From NCBI GenBank assembly GCA_021777135.1, contig JAJYDX010000001.1, positions 434,001-498,000 of the forward strand: 64,000 nt of DNA, read 5' to 3'. The position numbers and the translations under genes were made by a program. Source of the stretch: a bacterium. Lineage in GTDB: Bacteria > SZUA-79 > Acidulodesulfobacterales > Acidulodesulfobacteraceae. The notes below the pieces were generated by a model. It saw only the letters and a list, made by a program, of their open reading frames with translations, did not search any database and was not told the DNA's origin. This document shows positions 44,763-54,120 of this stretch, one piece after another (position 1 is the stretch's first letter; each line of letters opens with the position of its first letter).

Positions 44763-45889
44763 TTAATTACGGAAAGATTTTTATTAGAAAATACGATATA
44801 ACGTTATTTTTAACAGCTATATTGCTTATAGCCCTTGGACTTGTTATGGTATATTCTACAAGCGCTATGATTTCAATTGTTCAATACGGCGTAAGTTATC
44901 ATTTTATTATAAGACAGGGTATTTATGTTTCGATATCGGGAGTTTTTATATGGTATCTAATGCATAACGACTATCATATTTTAAAATCTTTCTATAAGAT
45001 TATTTTATTATTGATAATAATTCTAATGGTCATGGTATTTATCCCGCATATAGGCATAGATGCAGGGGGTTCTAGAAGATGGGTTAATTTGAAGCTTTTC
45101 AGCGTTCAGCCGTCGGAATTTTTAAAAATTTTTTTCATTGTCTACTTAGCTAACTTTTTAGAGAAAAAAAAAGACATATTGAGCAATAATCCATATTCGC
45201 TTATGTTTATAAGCCCGTTTATTTTTATGGGATTTTTAGATATTTTACTTTTAAAAGAACCTGATTTCGGGACTAGTTCCATTCTGTTTTTTATAACTTG
45301 CATTATGTTGTTCGCGGGCGGAGTTTCCATTATTTATATTATAGCTGTTGCATCATTTGGAGGTATTGCAGCCTATTTCCTTATTTTTACAGTGACATAC
45401 AGAAGAGATAGAATACTTGCCTTCCTTCATCCTTTTAAAGACAAGTCCGGTATAGGTTTTCAAATAATACAATCTTTATACGCATTTGCTAGGGGCGGTT
45501 TTTTTGGAGCCGGACTCGGCAACGGAAAAGAAAAATTGTTTTTTCTTCCAACTCCGTATTCAGATTTTGTTTTTTCTACGGTAGGAGAAGAGCTCGGGTT
45601 TATAGGAGTACTTATATTTATATTTCTTTATCTAGTCTTGGCTTACAGAGGATTAAAAATAGCAATGCATGCTCCAGACCTTTTCGGAACATATCTTGCA
45701 TATGGAATTACATGTCTTATAGTGTTAAGCGCTTTTATAAATATGGGCGTTGTTCTTGATTTATTGCCTACTAAGGGACTTGCCCTGCCTTTCATAAGTT
45801 ATGGAGGCAGTTCTTTGCTTGCTTCATGTATCGGGATAGGTATTTTGCTCAATATATCTTCCCAAAGTCTCAAGGGGAAAAACATTTAA
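44759..45889 (+). CDS. ftsW: Lipid II polymerase FtsW
   Basis: FtsW (376 aa) is a SEDS-family glycosyltransferase with about ten membrane helices. YSTSAM near residue 30, GGSRRWVNL near 107, QPSEFLKI near 119 and the C-terminal LPFISYGGSSLL near 347 are SEDS landmarks. It works with FtsI at the septum. Its stop overlaps the murG start by one base. Confidence 0.94.
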   Translation: MINYGKIFIRKYDITLFLTAILLIALGLVMVYSTSAMISIVQYGVSYHFIIRQGIYVSISGVFIWYLMHNDYHILKSFYKIILLLIIILMVMVFIPHIGIDAGGSRRWVNLKLFSVQPSEFLKIFFIVYLANFLEKKKDILSNNPYSLMFISPFIFMGFLDILLLKEPDFGTSSILFFITCIMLFAGGVSIIYIIAVASFGGIAAYFLIFTVTYRRDRILAFLHPFKDKSGIGFQIIQSLYAFARGGFFGAGLGNGKEKLFFLPTPYSDFVFSTVGEELGFIGVLIFIFLYLVLAYRGLKIAMHAPDLFGTYLAYGITCLIVLSAFINMGVVLDLLPTKGLALPFISYGGSSLLASCIGIGILLNISSQSLKGKNI

Positions 45890-46995
45890 TGAATCTTATA
45901 ATTGCCGGGGGAGGAACCGGAGGACATTTGTTTCCGGGCATTGCCGTTTATGAAAAATTAAAAGGTTTAGACGAAGATATAAAAGTTTATTTTATTGGAA
46001 CTGAAAAAGGCATAGAAAATAAACTTAAAGACAGATATGGTTTTGAATTATTTACTATAAACGTTAGGGGATTTTCGGGGAAAAGCCTTATGAATAAACT
46101 GAAATCTTTAATGGGATTATTTAAAGCCGTAAAAAAGGTCAGTTCTATTTACACGGATGTAAAGCCGGATTATGTTCTCGGATTGGGAGGATACATATCT
46201 CTTGTCCCACTTATAACGGCTAAATTAAAAAAAATTGAGTGCGGAGTGATGGAACAAAACGCTATACCGGGACTTTCTAATAAAATATTGGCTTTTTTGG
46301 GTATAACTGTTTTCGCTTCTTTTGAAGAAACAAAAAAAAATTTAAGGTTTTCTAAAGTTATCACAACAGGGAATCCTGTCAGGGAAAGAATTTTTAAATT
46401 TGCCGTAACTGAATCTGCCAGAAAAAGTGAATTTACAAATAAAAAAAATTTAAGCGTATTTGTTTTCGGTGGTTCCCAGGGCGCATCTTCGCTTAATCAA
46501 GCCGTTGTCGATATGATGTCTTTACTGGACGAGGAAATATTAAATAATATTACAGTATATCATCAGACAGGCGAGCGTGACGTTAAAAATGTCCAAAATT
46601 TTTATGCCGGTTCAAAAATAAACAAATATGACGTTTTTTCATTTGCCGACGATATAGAACATTATTATTTATGCAGCGATATTGTTATATGCAGGGCTGG
46701 CGCAGGCACTTTGTCAGAACTTGTTTTGTTAAGAAAGCCGGCAATTTTAGTGCCGTATCCTTTTGCGGCAAAAAACCATCAGGAAGAAAATGCTTCTGCG
46801 TTTTTTAACAAAGGTTGTTTCGGCATGTTGAAAGATGACGCAAATCTTTCAAAAAATTTATTACAAACAATGCATAAAATATTTTATAATAGAGATTTGT
46901 TAAAACAAATGCATGAAAATTTAAAAATGTTTGCCGTTAAAGATTCTGCTTTAGAAATTGCCGGCATAATATTAAATCAAAAAAATAAAATTTAA
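45889..46995 (+). CDS. murG: UDP-GlcNAc transferase MurG
   Basis: MurG (368 aa) converts lipid I to lipid II on the cytoplasmic membrane face. The N-terminal IAGGGTGGHLFPGIAV and the donor-site FGGSQGASSLNQAV near residue 195 are typical. A C-terminal VICRAGAGTLSELVLLRKPAILVP-type segment is also present. The ATG overlapping the ftsW stop gives the family-standard N-terminus. A longer reading would lie inside ftsW. Confidence 0.95.
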   Translation: MNLIIAGGGTGGHLFPGIAVYEKLKGLDEDIKVYFIGTEKGIENKLKDRYGFELFTINVRGFSGKSLMNKLKSLMGLFKAVKKVSSIYTDVKPDYVLGLGGYISLVPLITAKLKKIECGVMEQNAIPGLSNKILAFLGITVFASFEETKKNLRFSKVITTGNPVRERIFKFAVTESARKSEFTNKKNLSVFVFGGSQGASSLNQAVVDMMSLLDEEILNNITVYHQTGERDVKNVQNFYAGSKINKYDVFSFADDIEHYYLCSDIVICRAGAGTLSELVLLRKPAILVPYPFAAKNHQEENASAFFNKGCFGMLKDDANLSKNLLQTMHKIFYNRDLLKQMHENLKMFAVKDSALEIAGIILNQKNKI

Positions 46996-47011
46996 ACTTT
47001 TAAGGAGCGCA

Positions 47012-48439
47012 ATGATGAAAAACGGCGTTAAAAAGATTCATCTCATCGGCATCGGAGGTTCCGGTATGAGCGGTATAGCAGAGGTTCTAATTAATTCAGG
47101 TTATTCCGTTACCGGTTCCGATATAGAAAACAGTCAGACAATAGAAAAAATTGAATCTATGGGCGGCAGGGTTTTCATTGGACACAGTTCCGAAAATATA
47201 AAAGAAGCAGAGGTAGTAGTTTATTCTACCGCTATTCAGGAAAATAATCCGGAGTTAATGGAAGCCAGAAGCAAAAAACTTACTGTGTTGAGGCGTGCGG
47301 AGATGCTTGCAGAGCTACTTTCCTTAAAAAAAGGTATTGCTATAGCCGGTTCTCACGGAAAAACGACCAGCACCTCGATGATATCCTCTATACTTGGAGT
47401 GGCGGGGATTGATCCTACATTTGTTGTAGGCGGAAAAGTCTTTGGCTTAGGTATGCATTCAAAAGTCGGCAAGGGCGATTACATGGTAGTCGAAGCAGAT
47501 GAGAGCGACGGTTCTTTTTTAAAGCTCAAGCCGGATTATTGTGTAGTTACTAATATAGATTATGAGCATCTTTGTTATTATGGTAATATAGAAAATTTAA
47601 AAAAATCATTTATAGATTTCATAAATAATATTTCTTTCATGGGTTTTGCTGTTTTATGCGCTGATAATCCTATATTAAGTTCTCTTTTTCCAGAAATAAA
47701 CAAGAAATATTTTACTTACGGCATAGAACAAAAAGCCGATTATTATGCCTTAAATATAGCTTTAGAAAAAAACTCTTCTTCTTTCGATGCTTATTCAAAC
47801 AAAAAATTCATAGGTAAATTCAGTTTATCCGTTCCCGGAATACATAATATATTAAATGCTCTTTCAGCAATAGTTACCGCTAAGGAACTCGGGATAAAAA
47901 CAGAATTTGTCCAGAAAGCACTTAAAGATTTTCATGGCGTTGAAAGAAGATTTCAGATTAAAAAATCTAACGACAGGCTTATAGTAGTTGACGATTATGC
48001 CCATCATCCGGTTGAGATAGCGGCTACGCTTAAGGCGGCTAAAAACTGGAACAGGCAGATAGTCGCCGTTTTTCAACCCCATAGATATTCGAGAATGAAA
48101 GACTTAATGGACGATTTCGTAAATTCTCTTAAACTTGCAGATTCGGTTATTATAACCGATGTATATTCCGCTGGAGAAATCGAAATAGAGGGTGCGTCAT
48201 CTATAGCGTTATCGGAAAAGATGAGACGAGAAGGATATAAAAACGTTTTTTACGTCCCAAACAGAAAAGATATAAAATCTAATTTAAAAAATATGTTAAG
48301 AGGCGGAGAAATGGTAATATTTCTTGGAGCCGGAGATATAACTAAGAGCTGTGACGATTTCGTTCACAGTAGAACCAGCGGCAAAAAAGCATCCGCGGCT
48401 TATAATAAGAGAATATTGGCAGCACAAATTAATTCTTAG
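47012..48439 (+). CDS. murC: UDP-MurNAc:L-alanine ligase MurC
   Basis: MurC (475 aa) starts the peptide stem by adding L-alanine. HLIGIGGSGMSGIAEVL opens the protein. The ATP loop is AGSHGKTTSTSM near residue 112, with VDDYAHHPVE near 327 and AVFQPHRYSR near 350. Two adjacent ATGs are possible; the second (47015) has the better 7-nt spacing from AAGGAG. murB follows at once. Confidence 0.95.
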   Translation: MMKNGVKKIHLIGIGGSGMSGIAEVLINSGYSVTGSDIENSQTIEKIESMGGRVFIGHSSENIKEAEVVVYSTAIQENNPELMEARSKKLTVLRRAEMLAELLSLKKGIAIAGSHGKTTSTSMISSILGVAGIDPTFVVGGKVFGLGMHSKVGKGDYMVVEADESDGSFLKLKPDYCVVTNIDYEHLCYYGNIENLKKSFIDFINNISFMGFAVLCADNPILSSLFPEINKKYFTYGIEQKADYYALNIALEKNSSSFDAYSNKKFIGKFSLSVPGIHNILNALSAIVTAKELGIKTEFVQKALKDFHGVERRFQIKKSNDRLIVVDDYAHHPVEIAATLKAAKNWNRQIVAVFQPHRYSRMKDLMDDFVNSLKLADSVIITDVYSAGEIEIEGASSIALSEKMRREGYKNVFYVPNRKDIKSNLKNMLRGGEMVIFLGAGDITKSCDDFVHSRTSGKKASAAYNKRILAAQINS

Positions 48440-48443
48440 AATT

Positions 48444-49370
48444 ATGAATAAAAACAAAAGTAAAGCTTTATTAAGCGGATTAAAAGAATTTAAGGTTGAT
48501 TTTTTGGAAAATGAAAACATGTCGGAGTATTCTTCTATTAAAATAGGAGGCTTGACAGATTTGATTATATTTCCGAAAAACGAAACAGAACTGATTTACG
48601 TTGTAAACCTGCTTAAAAATAACTCATGCGGCTATTATATTATAGGGAAGGGAACTAATACTTTATTTAAAGATGCAAGAATATGCGTACCTGTTATTTC
48701 TTTTAAAAAATTTAACGGAACCCTGTTGGAAAATAAAAAAAATGAATCGGAAATCATTTTAGAAGTTGGCGCCGGTATGTCTTTATCCAGGGTTCTTAAC
48801 TATGCTATGAAAAATGCCGTTAGCGGATGCGAATTCTTTTATGGAATCCCCGGTACTATTGGCGGAGCCGTCAGGATGAATGCCGGTTCAAAAGAAAGCG
48901 TTATGGGAAATATTATTAATGCAGTCGAAATTATTACAGAAGAAGGAATAAAACATGTTATCAATAAAAAAGATTTGAAATTTTCATATCGCAACATGGA
49001 AGTTTACGGCATTAAGGATAATTATTTCATTACTAAGGTTTATTTAAGCCTTTATAATGCTGAGGAATTAAAAATAAAAGAAAATATAAAAGTTTTTAGG
49101 AAAAGAAAATCTTCTCAGCCTCTAGGTGAATATTCCCTAGGATGTATTTTTAAAAATCCATCAGATATTTCTGCCGGAAAGGTTATAGAAGAAATTGGAT
49201 TTAAGGGGTTTTCCAAGGGCGGCGCTTTTGTTTCGGAAAAACACGCTAACTTTATAGTCAATAAAGGCGGAGCAAAACCAGGCGATATTATGTTTTTAAT
49301 AAAAAATATACAGGAAAAGGCACTGTCTTGCAAAGGCATAGAACTTAATACGGAGATAAGAATAATTTAA
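48444..49370 (+). CDS. murB: UDP-N-acetylenolpyruvoylglucosamine reductase
   Basis: MurB (308 aa) is the FAD enzyme that reduces enolpyruvyl-UDP-GlcNAc to UDP-MurNAc. YYIIGKGTNTLF near residue 65, GIPGTIGGAVRMNAGS near 133 and SLGCIFKNP near 230 are typical. I start at the ATG just after murC. The longer open frame would overlap murC by 89 nt and add no family sequence. No clear ribosome binding site precedes it, so coupling to murC translation is likely. Confidence 0.93.
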   Translation: MNKNKSKALLSGLKEFKVDFLENENMSEYSSIKIGGLTDLIIFPKNETELIYVVNLLKNNSCGYYIIGKGTNTLFKDARICVPVISFKKFNGTLLENKKNESEIILEVGAGMSLSRVLNYAMKNAVSGCEFFYGIPGTIGGAVRMNAGSKESVMGNIINAVEIITEEGIKHVINKKDLKFSYRNMEVYGIKDNYFITKVYLSLYNAEELKIKENIKVFRKRKSSQPLGEYSLGCIFKNPSDISAGKVIEEIGFKGFSKGGAFVSEKHANFIVNKGGAKPGDIMFLIKNIQEKALSCKGIELNTEIRII

Positions 49371-49392
49371 TATAAAAATAAATTTTATAGAT

Positions 49393-50328
49393 ATGCGTGA
49401 AAGTATTAAAAATTTGAAAATCGGGGTTTTAGCCGGAGGCAAATCTGCTGAAAGGGAGATTTCCATTAAAACTGGAAATGCCGTAGCAGATTCGCTTAAA
49501 AGAAGCGGCTATAGCGTATTAACTTTTGACCTAGACGATAGTTTTGCAGAAAATTTAAAAAAAATAGACGTTTGTTTTATAGCGCTTCACGGAACATATG
49601 GGGAAGACGGAAGAGTGCAGGGTGCTCTTGACGTGTTCGGTATTCCATATACAGGATCAGGAGTTTTAGCCAGCGCGCTTGCTATGGATAAAATAAAATC
49701 TAAAGCGTTGTTTAATTTTTACGGCTTAAAAACACCTCCTGGGATTACGGTTGCCATAGGGGAAAAAGAGGACGCCCTGAAAAATAAACTTAAAAACATA
49801 GAGTTGCCATATTTTATTAAACCAAACGCTTCAGGTTCCAGTATAGGATGCGGTATTGCCAACAAAGAAGAAGAATTTAAGGATATTTTAAACAAAGCTT
49901 TTAAATATGACGATGAAGTATTGATAGAGCAATATATTAAAGGGAGAGAGATACAATTTGCGATTGCTTTTGGAAAACCTTTAGGTTGCGTAGAGGTTAA
50001 ACCCAACGACCTTTTTTATTCTTACGATGCAAAATATACCAAAGGCAAAACGGAATATTTGGTTAATCCGGTGCTTACAGCGAAAGAATATGCTGAATGC
50101 GAATACGCAGCCGTTATGGCAAACGAAATTATAGGGTGCCGTGGAGTTTCAAGGACAGACATCATACTGACTCACGATGGCAGTGCGTATATTCTTGAAC
50201 TTAATACTCTTCCGGGTTTGACCGAGTTGAGTTTAGTTCCTATGATTGCCGCAAATAAAGGGATAAGTTTTAATGAATTAGTAGAAGACATAATAGAAGA
50301 TGCGGTTCTCAAAAAAGAAAAACAATAA
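49393..50328 (+). CDS. ddl: D-alanine-D-alanine ligase
   Basis: Ddl (311 aa) is an ATP-grasp enzyme making the D-Ala-D-Ala dipeptide used by MurF. VLAGGKSAEREISIKTG opens the protein. HGTYGEDGRVQGALD is near residue 67, GCRGVSRTDIIL near 249 and LELNTLPGLTELSLVP near 274. These are the expected substrate and metal sites. The end overlaps ftsQ by 29 nt. Confidence 0.95.
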   Translation: MRESIKNLKIGVLAGGKSAEREISIKTGNAVADSLKRSGYSVLTFDLDDSFAENLKKIDVCFIALHGTYGEDGRVQGALDVFGIPYTGSGVLASALAMDKIKSKALFNFYGLKTPPGITVAIGEKEDALKNKLKNIELPYFIKPNASGSSIGCGIANKEEEFKDILNKAFKYDDEVLIEQYIKGREIQFAIAFGKPLGCVEVKPNDLFYSYDAKYTKGKTEYLVNPVLTAKEYAECEYAAVMANEIIGCRGVSRTDIILTHDGSAYILELNTLPGLTELSLVPMIAANKGISFNELVEDIIEDAVLKKEKQ

Positions 50329-51157
50329 GAAAACCGGCGGAGTAAATGGGGTTAATTTTAAAAGATATTTTTTAAATTCTGTTTATGTGTCCGCCGCAAT
50401 TATATTAATATTTGCGGCAGCTTATTTGGGGTATAAAACATATAATTATTTATTCTTCACAAAAAGAGTTTTTATTCTTAAAAAAATAAGCGTAACAGGA
50501 AAAGATATAACCTATAGGGAAAAAAATGAAATTATAAAGCAATCCGGGCTTAACAAAAATGAAAATTTAATAGATGTTAATCTAAAAAGAGTTTCAAGAT
50601 TAATAGCATCTGACAGGTGGGTTAAAGACGTTACGGTTTATAAAAAATATCCAAATAATATTGTAATAGTTTTAAAAAAGAGGAAAATGTTTGCAATGAT
50701 ATCTTATAAAAATAATTTATATTATATAAGCCAAAGCGGATACGTCATAGGTAGGGCAGGTTACGTTGGAGGCTATAATTATCCGGTAATTACTGGTTTA
50801 AATAAAAATGATGCCGACGGTTATTTCAAAAAATTAAGAAAGGCTTTATATTTTTTAAAAATTGCAAAATCATCTGTGCTATCTAATCTTATAGGAGAGG
50901 TGCATATAGAAAAAGATAACGGAATAGCCGTATATACAGATAGCGGGTTATATATAAAGTTCGGTATCGGCACTTATAAAAGCAAGCTTAAAACGATTAA
51001 AAAACTTTTTTACGAAATCAACCGTCTCCATATCAAATATAAGCCTTATATAAATTTGGAATATAAAAACGAAGCCGTTATAAAAGTCAACAAGGGTTCA
51101 AGGGTATTACCGGCAAATTATAAAAATACGCATATATCATCCGATGTTTTTAAATAG
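50300..51157 (+). CDS. ftsQ: Cell division protein FtsQ
   Basis: FtsQ (285 aa) is a bitopic division protein with a basic N-terminal tail and one membrane helix (about residues 28-46). A POTRA-type domain follows (KKISVTGKDITYREKNEII near residues 64-82), then a beta-rich domain. The start inside the ddl end gives a Lys/Asn-rich cytoplasmic tail. The sequence is divergent, and the position between ddl and ftsA supports the call. Confidence 0.9.
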   Translation: MRFSKKKNNKKTGGVNGVNFKRYFLNSVYVSAAIILIFAAAYLGYKTYNYLFFTKRVFILKKISVTGKDITYREKNEIIKQSGLNKNENLIDVNLKRVSRLIASDRWVKDVTVYKKYPNNIVIVLKKRKMFAMISYKNNLYYISQSGYVIGRAGYVGGYNYPVITGLNKNDADGYFKKLRKALYFLKIAKSSVLSNLIGEVHIEKDNGIAVYTDSGLYIKFGIGTYKSKLKTIKKLFYEINRLHIKYKPYINLEYKNEAVIKVNKGSRVLPANYKNTHISSDVFK

Positions 51158-51234
51158 CATAGAATTAGTACTGGTATGATTACGATACTTGCTTGAGTTT
51201 ATATAGAAAATGAATAATGTAATAGAGGCTAAAT

Positions 51235-52479
51235 TTGGAAAAAAATAATAATATTTTCGTAGGATTGGATATCGGGACTACCAAAGTTTGCGCTATAGTT
51301 GCGGAAGCAAAAAATGATTCTCTGGAAATAATAGGAGTCGGCACAAGCGGTTCCGCTGGACTTAAGAACGGCGTAGTAGTTAATATTGAAAATACTGTAG
51401 AATCCATTACTAAGGCAGTTGAGGATGCCGAACTTATGGCAGGATATCAGATTCAGGAAGCCTCAGTGGGTATTGCAGGTTCGCATATAAGGGGTTTTAG
51501 CTCCCGCGGGATAGTGGCAGTTAAAAGCAGAGAGGTAACGCAACAAGATATCGACAGGGTAATATCTGCAGCTAAAACAATGTCTATACCTATGGATCAT
51601 GAAGTTATCCATGTTATACCGCAGGGATTTACGGTGGACGACCAGGATGATATTAAAAATCCTATAGGTATGAGCGGATTAAGACTTGAGGCAAGCGTAC
51701 ACATAGTTACGGCTTCTAGTATAGCAGCGCAGAATATAGTGAAATGCGCCAATAAGGCTGGAATAGACGTTTCAGAAATAGTGCTGGAACAGATTGCGTC
51801 TAGCGAGGCTGTTTTGACCGAAGACGAAAAAGAACTAGGCGTAGCGCTTATAGACATAGGTGGCGGAACTACCGATGTTGCCATATTTTATATGGGAAAT
51901 ATAGTGCATACATTTGTAATTCCTAAGGGCGGACAGAGCGTTACCAGCGATGTTTCCAAAGGAACTACTACTATACCTCAAGAAGCTGAAAAGATTAAAA
52001 TAAAATTCGGCATAGCAAAAGAATCACTTGCAGGGAAAGACGAGATAATAGAAATTCCGGGATTCGGAGGCAGACCGCCTAGACCGATATCGAGGCAGTT
52101 GCTAGGCAATATTATAGAACAAAGAATGGCTGAAATTTTTACATGGATTAGAAAAAATATTGAAAAAAACGGTTTAGAAAGCAAAATTCTTTCAGGATAC
52201 GTAATTACAGGGGGAGCTGCTCTAATCGACGGTTCGGCAGAACTTGCAGTTGAAATTTTTAACGCACCTGTAAGAATAGGTTATCCTTTGAACGTAGGCG
52301 GTCTAACCGATGTTATAAGTTCTCCTATATATTCTACAGGAGTCGGACTAGTTAAATATGCTTATAATAATAAAAGCAAAAACATATTGAATAAAAAATC
52401 TTTTTCTTCAAAAAACGGTGATAACCCATTTGTGATTATAAAAAACTGGTTTTCAGATTTAATAGAATATTTCTTTTAA
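51235..52479 (+). CDS. ftsA: Cell division protein FtsA
   Basis: FtsA (414 aa) is an actin-like ATPase that tethers FtsZ to the membrane. FVGLDIGTTKVCAIVAE opens the protein. The phosphate-2 loop IDIGGGTTDVAIF is near residue 203, and VITGGAALIDG near 322. The hydrophobic amphipathic C-terminus WFSDLIEYFF fits the membrane-targeting helix. The start is TTG, 6 nt after GAGG, with no suitable ATG. Confidence 0.95.
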   Translation: MEKNNNIFVGLDIGTTKVCAIVAEAKNDSLEIIGVGTSGSAGLKNGVVVNIENTVESITKAVEDAELMAGYQIQEASVGIAGSHIRGFSSRGIVAVKSREVTQQDIDRVISAAKTMSIPMDHEVIHVIPQGFTVDDQDDIKNPIGMSGLRLEASVHIVTASSIAAQNIVKCANKAGIDVSEIVLEQIASSEAVLTEDEKELGVALIDIGGGTTDVAIFYMGNIVHTFVIPKGGQSVTSDVSKGTTTIPQEAEKIKIKFGIAKESLAGKDEIIEIPGFGGRPPRPISRQLLGNIIEQRMAEIFTWIRKNIEKNGLESKILSGYVITGGAALIDGSAELAVEIFNAPVRIGYPLNVGGLTDVISSPIYSTGVGLVKYAYNNKSKNILNKKSFSSKNGDNPFVIIKNWFSDLIEYFF

Positions 52480-52520
52480 TTATTAAAAAACACTTAACTT
52501 AATTAATATTTTTTACGATA

Positions 52521-52526
52521 TATAAT
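52521..52526 (+). promoter_or_regulatory. Possible ftsZ -10 element
   Basis: A perfect TATAAT lies 24 bp before the ftsZ ATG in the 70-bp ftsA-ftsZ gap, without a clear -35 at proper spacing. ftsZ could thus have an extra start site, with a very short leader containing AGGAGGGGG. Confidence 0.35.
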
Positions 52527-52549
52527 AAGCGAATATAAGGAGGGGGACG

Positions 52550-53731
52550 ATGTTAGAATTTGTAGAAAACAATGAGTTATCGGCAAAAATAAAAGTTGTA
52601 GGCGTCGGCGGCGGCGGAGGTAATGCCGTTAATACTATGATAACGGCGGGGCTTTCCGGAGCGGATTTCATTGTGGCTAATACCGATGCCCAGGCATTAA
52701 AAGCAAGCGCCTCAAGCATAAGAATACAGCTTGGAGAACAGGTTACCAGAGGACTAGGGGCAGGAGCTAACCCCGAAATAGGAAAAAAATCGGCACTAGA
52801 AGATAGAGAAAAGATTAAAGAAATATTAGATGGTTCGGATATGGTGTTTATAACCGCAGGGCTAGGCGGAGGCACAGGTACCGGAGCCGCCCCTGTAATT
52901 GCGCAAATAGCCAAAGAAGTGGGCGCTTTAACCGTAGCTGTAGTTACGAAACCTTTTATTTTTGAAGGCAACAGAAGAATGAAGCAGGCGGATGAAGGGC
53001 TAAGAGAGCTTAAAGCTGTAGTTGATACCGTAATCACTATTCCAAATCAGAGGCTTTTGGCAGTTGCCGGTAAATCTACTTCTATGCTCGATGCTTTTAA
53101 AAAAGTCGACGAGGTTCTTTTGCAAGCCGTTAAAGGCATCTCCGATTTAATTAATGTCCACGGTCTTATTAACGTAGATTTTGCAGACGTTAAGACTATA
53201 ATGTCAGAAATGGGTATGGCGCTTATGGGAACAGGTATAGCAGAAGGAGAGAATAAGGCTTTAGAAGCGGCGCAAAAAGCTATTTCCAGCCCGCTTTTAG
53301 AAGATATAAAAATAGAAGGCGCCAGAGGTCTTTTGATAAACGTCGCTGGCGGAAAAGATATGAGTATTTTTGAAGTAAACGAGGCTGCGGAAAAAATTAA
53401 ATCCGAAGCTCATCCAGATGCAAATATAATATTCGGTGCTGTTATAGACGACAGTCTTGAAGGCAGAATGATGGTGACGGTTATAGCTACCGGATTAGGT
53501 GCCGAAGCGCGTCCAGTTTCTTTAGTTTCAGTCAATAATTCATGTGTTCAGCCTGTTCAGATTATAGAAGAAAATAGTGAAAATGAACCCTTGCCCCAGG
53601 CAACAGATATAATCAACAAAATAGAATCTAAAACAGTATATATAGACCGATTTTCAAATAAAGAAGATGAAGAAGATTATGAAAGCGAAAGATATGATAT
53701 CCCGACTTTTATGAGAAATCAGGCGGACTAA
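52550..53731 (+). CDS. ftsZ: Cell division protein FtsZ
   Basis: FtsZ (393 aa) is the tubulin-like GTPase forming the division ring. [12 protein letters not shown] lies near residue 17, the tubulin signature [12 protein letters not shown] near 104, and [11 protein letters not shown] near 207. The acidic linker ends in the conserved C-terminal peptide [10 protein letters not shown], which binds FtsA. A strong AGGAGGGGG site precedes the ATG. Confidence 0.97.
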   Translation: MLEFVENNELSAKIKVVGVGGGGGNAVNTMITAGLSGADFIVANTDAQALKASASSIRIQLGEQVTRGLGAGANPEIGKKSALEDREKIKEILDGSDMVFITAGLGGGTGTGAAPVIAQIAKEVGALTVAVVTKPFIFEGNRRMKQADEGLRELKAVVDTVITIPNQRLLAVAGKSTSMLDAFKKVDEVLLQAVKGISDLINVHGLINVDFADVKTIMSEMGMALMGTGIAEGENKALEAAQKAISSPLLEDIKIEGARGLLINVAGGKDMSIFEVNEAAEKIKSEAHPDANIIFGAVIDDSLEGRMMVTVIATGLGAEARPVSLVSVNNSCVQPVQIIEENSENEPLPQATDIINKIESKTVYIDRFSNKEDEEDYESERYDIPTFMRNQAD

Positions 53732-53742
53732 TTTAATTTTTT

Positions 53743-54120
53743 ATGCTGGACGGCGGGGATATTAACAAATTCGACATTAAGGCAAAAATATGGCTAGAAA
53801 AAGACGGAGAGCCGATTTTTGGTTTAGGCAGGTTCATCCTTCTTGAAAAAATTGAGTCGTCAGGTTCAATATCTTCCGCGGCAAAAGAGCTTGGATATTC
53901 TTATAAAAAAGCATGGAGCTTTATAAATATCATGGAAAAGAGGTTAGGATTTGAACTGGTTAGTAAAAAAATAGGAGGCAGGCATGGAGGCGGCTCTATT
54001 CTAACCGATGAAGCAAAAAATATTATGAAGATGTATGAAGAATTATTAAAAAAGGAAAAAATATTTTTAAAAGATTATCAAAGACACACGCCGCATCTTT
54101 TACACCCCTTGAAACATTGA
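53743..54120 (+). CDS. ModE-like winged-helix DNA-binding protein
   Basis: This 125-aa protein corresponds to the N-terminal LysR-type helix-turn-helix domain of the molybdate regulator ModE. IKAKIWLEKDGEPIFGLGRFILLEKI leads into the helix-turn-helix (SISSAAKELGYSYKKAWSFI, about residues 46-65) and GGRHGGGSILTDEA near 85. The molybdate-binding C-terminal domains are absent. It begins 11 bp after ftsZ, without a visible ribosome binding site. Its last 43 bp overlap the 3' end of the convergent radical SAM gene. The target genes are unknown. Confidence 0.82.
   Translation: MLDGGDINKFDIKAKIWLEKDGEPIFGLGRFILLEKIESSGSISSAAKELGYSYKKAWSFINIMEKRLGFELVSKKIGGRHGGGSILTDEAKNIMKMYEELLKKEKIFLKDYQRHTPHLLHPLKH

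Noticed and set aside
48351-48443. Longer murB start overlapping murC by 89 nt
   Set aside because: The extra residues are a shifted reading of the murC end and have no MurB similarity; the ATG just after murC gives a normal MurB.
52513-53037. A 174-aa - strand open frame inside ftsZ
   Set aside because: A low-complexity Pro/Ser/Ala-rich mirror of the Gly/Ala-rich ftsZ sequence.
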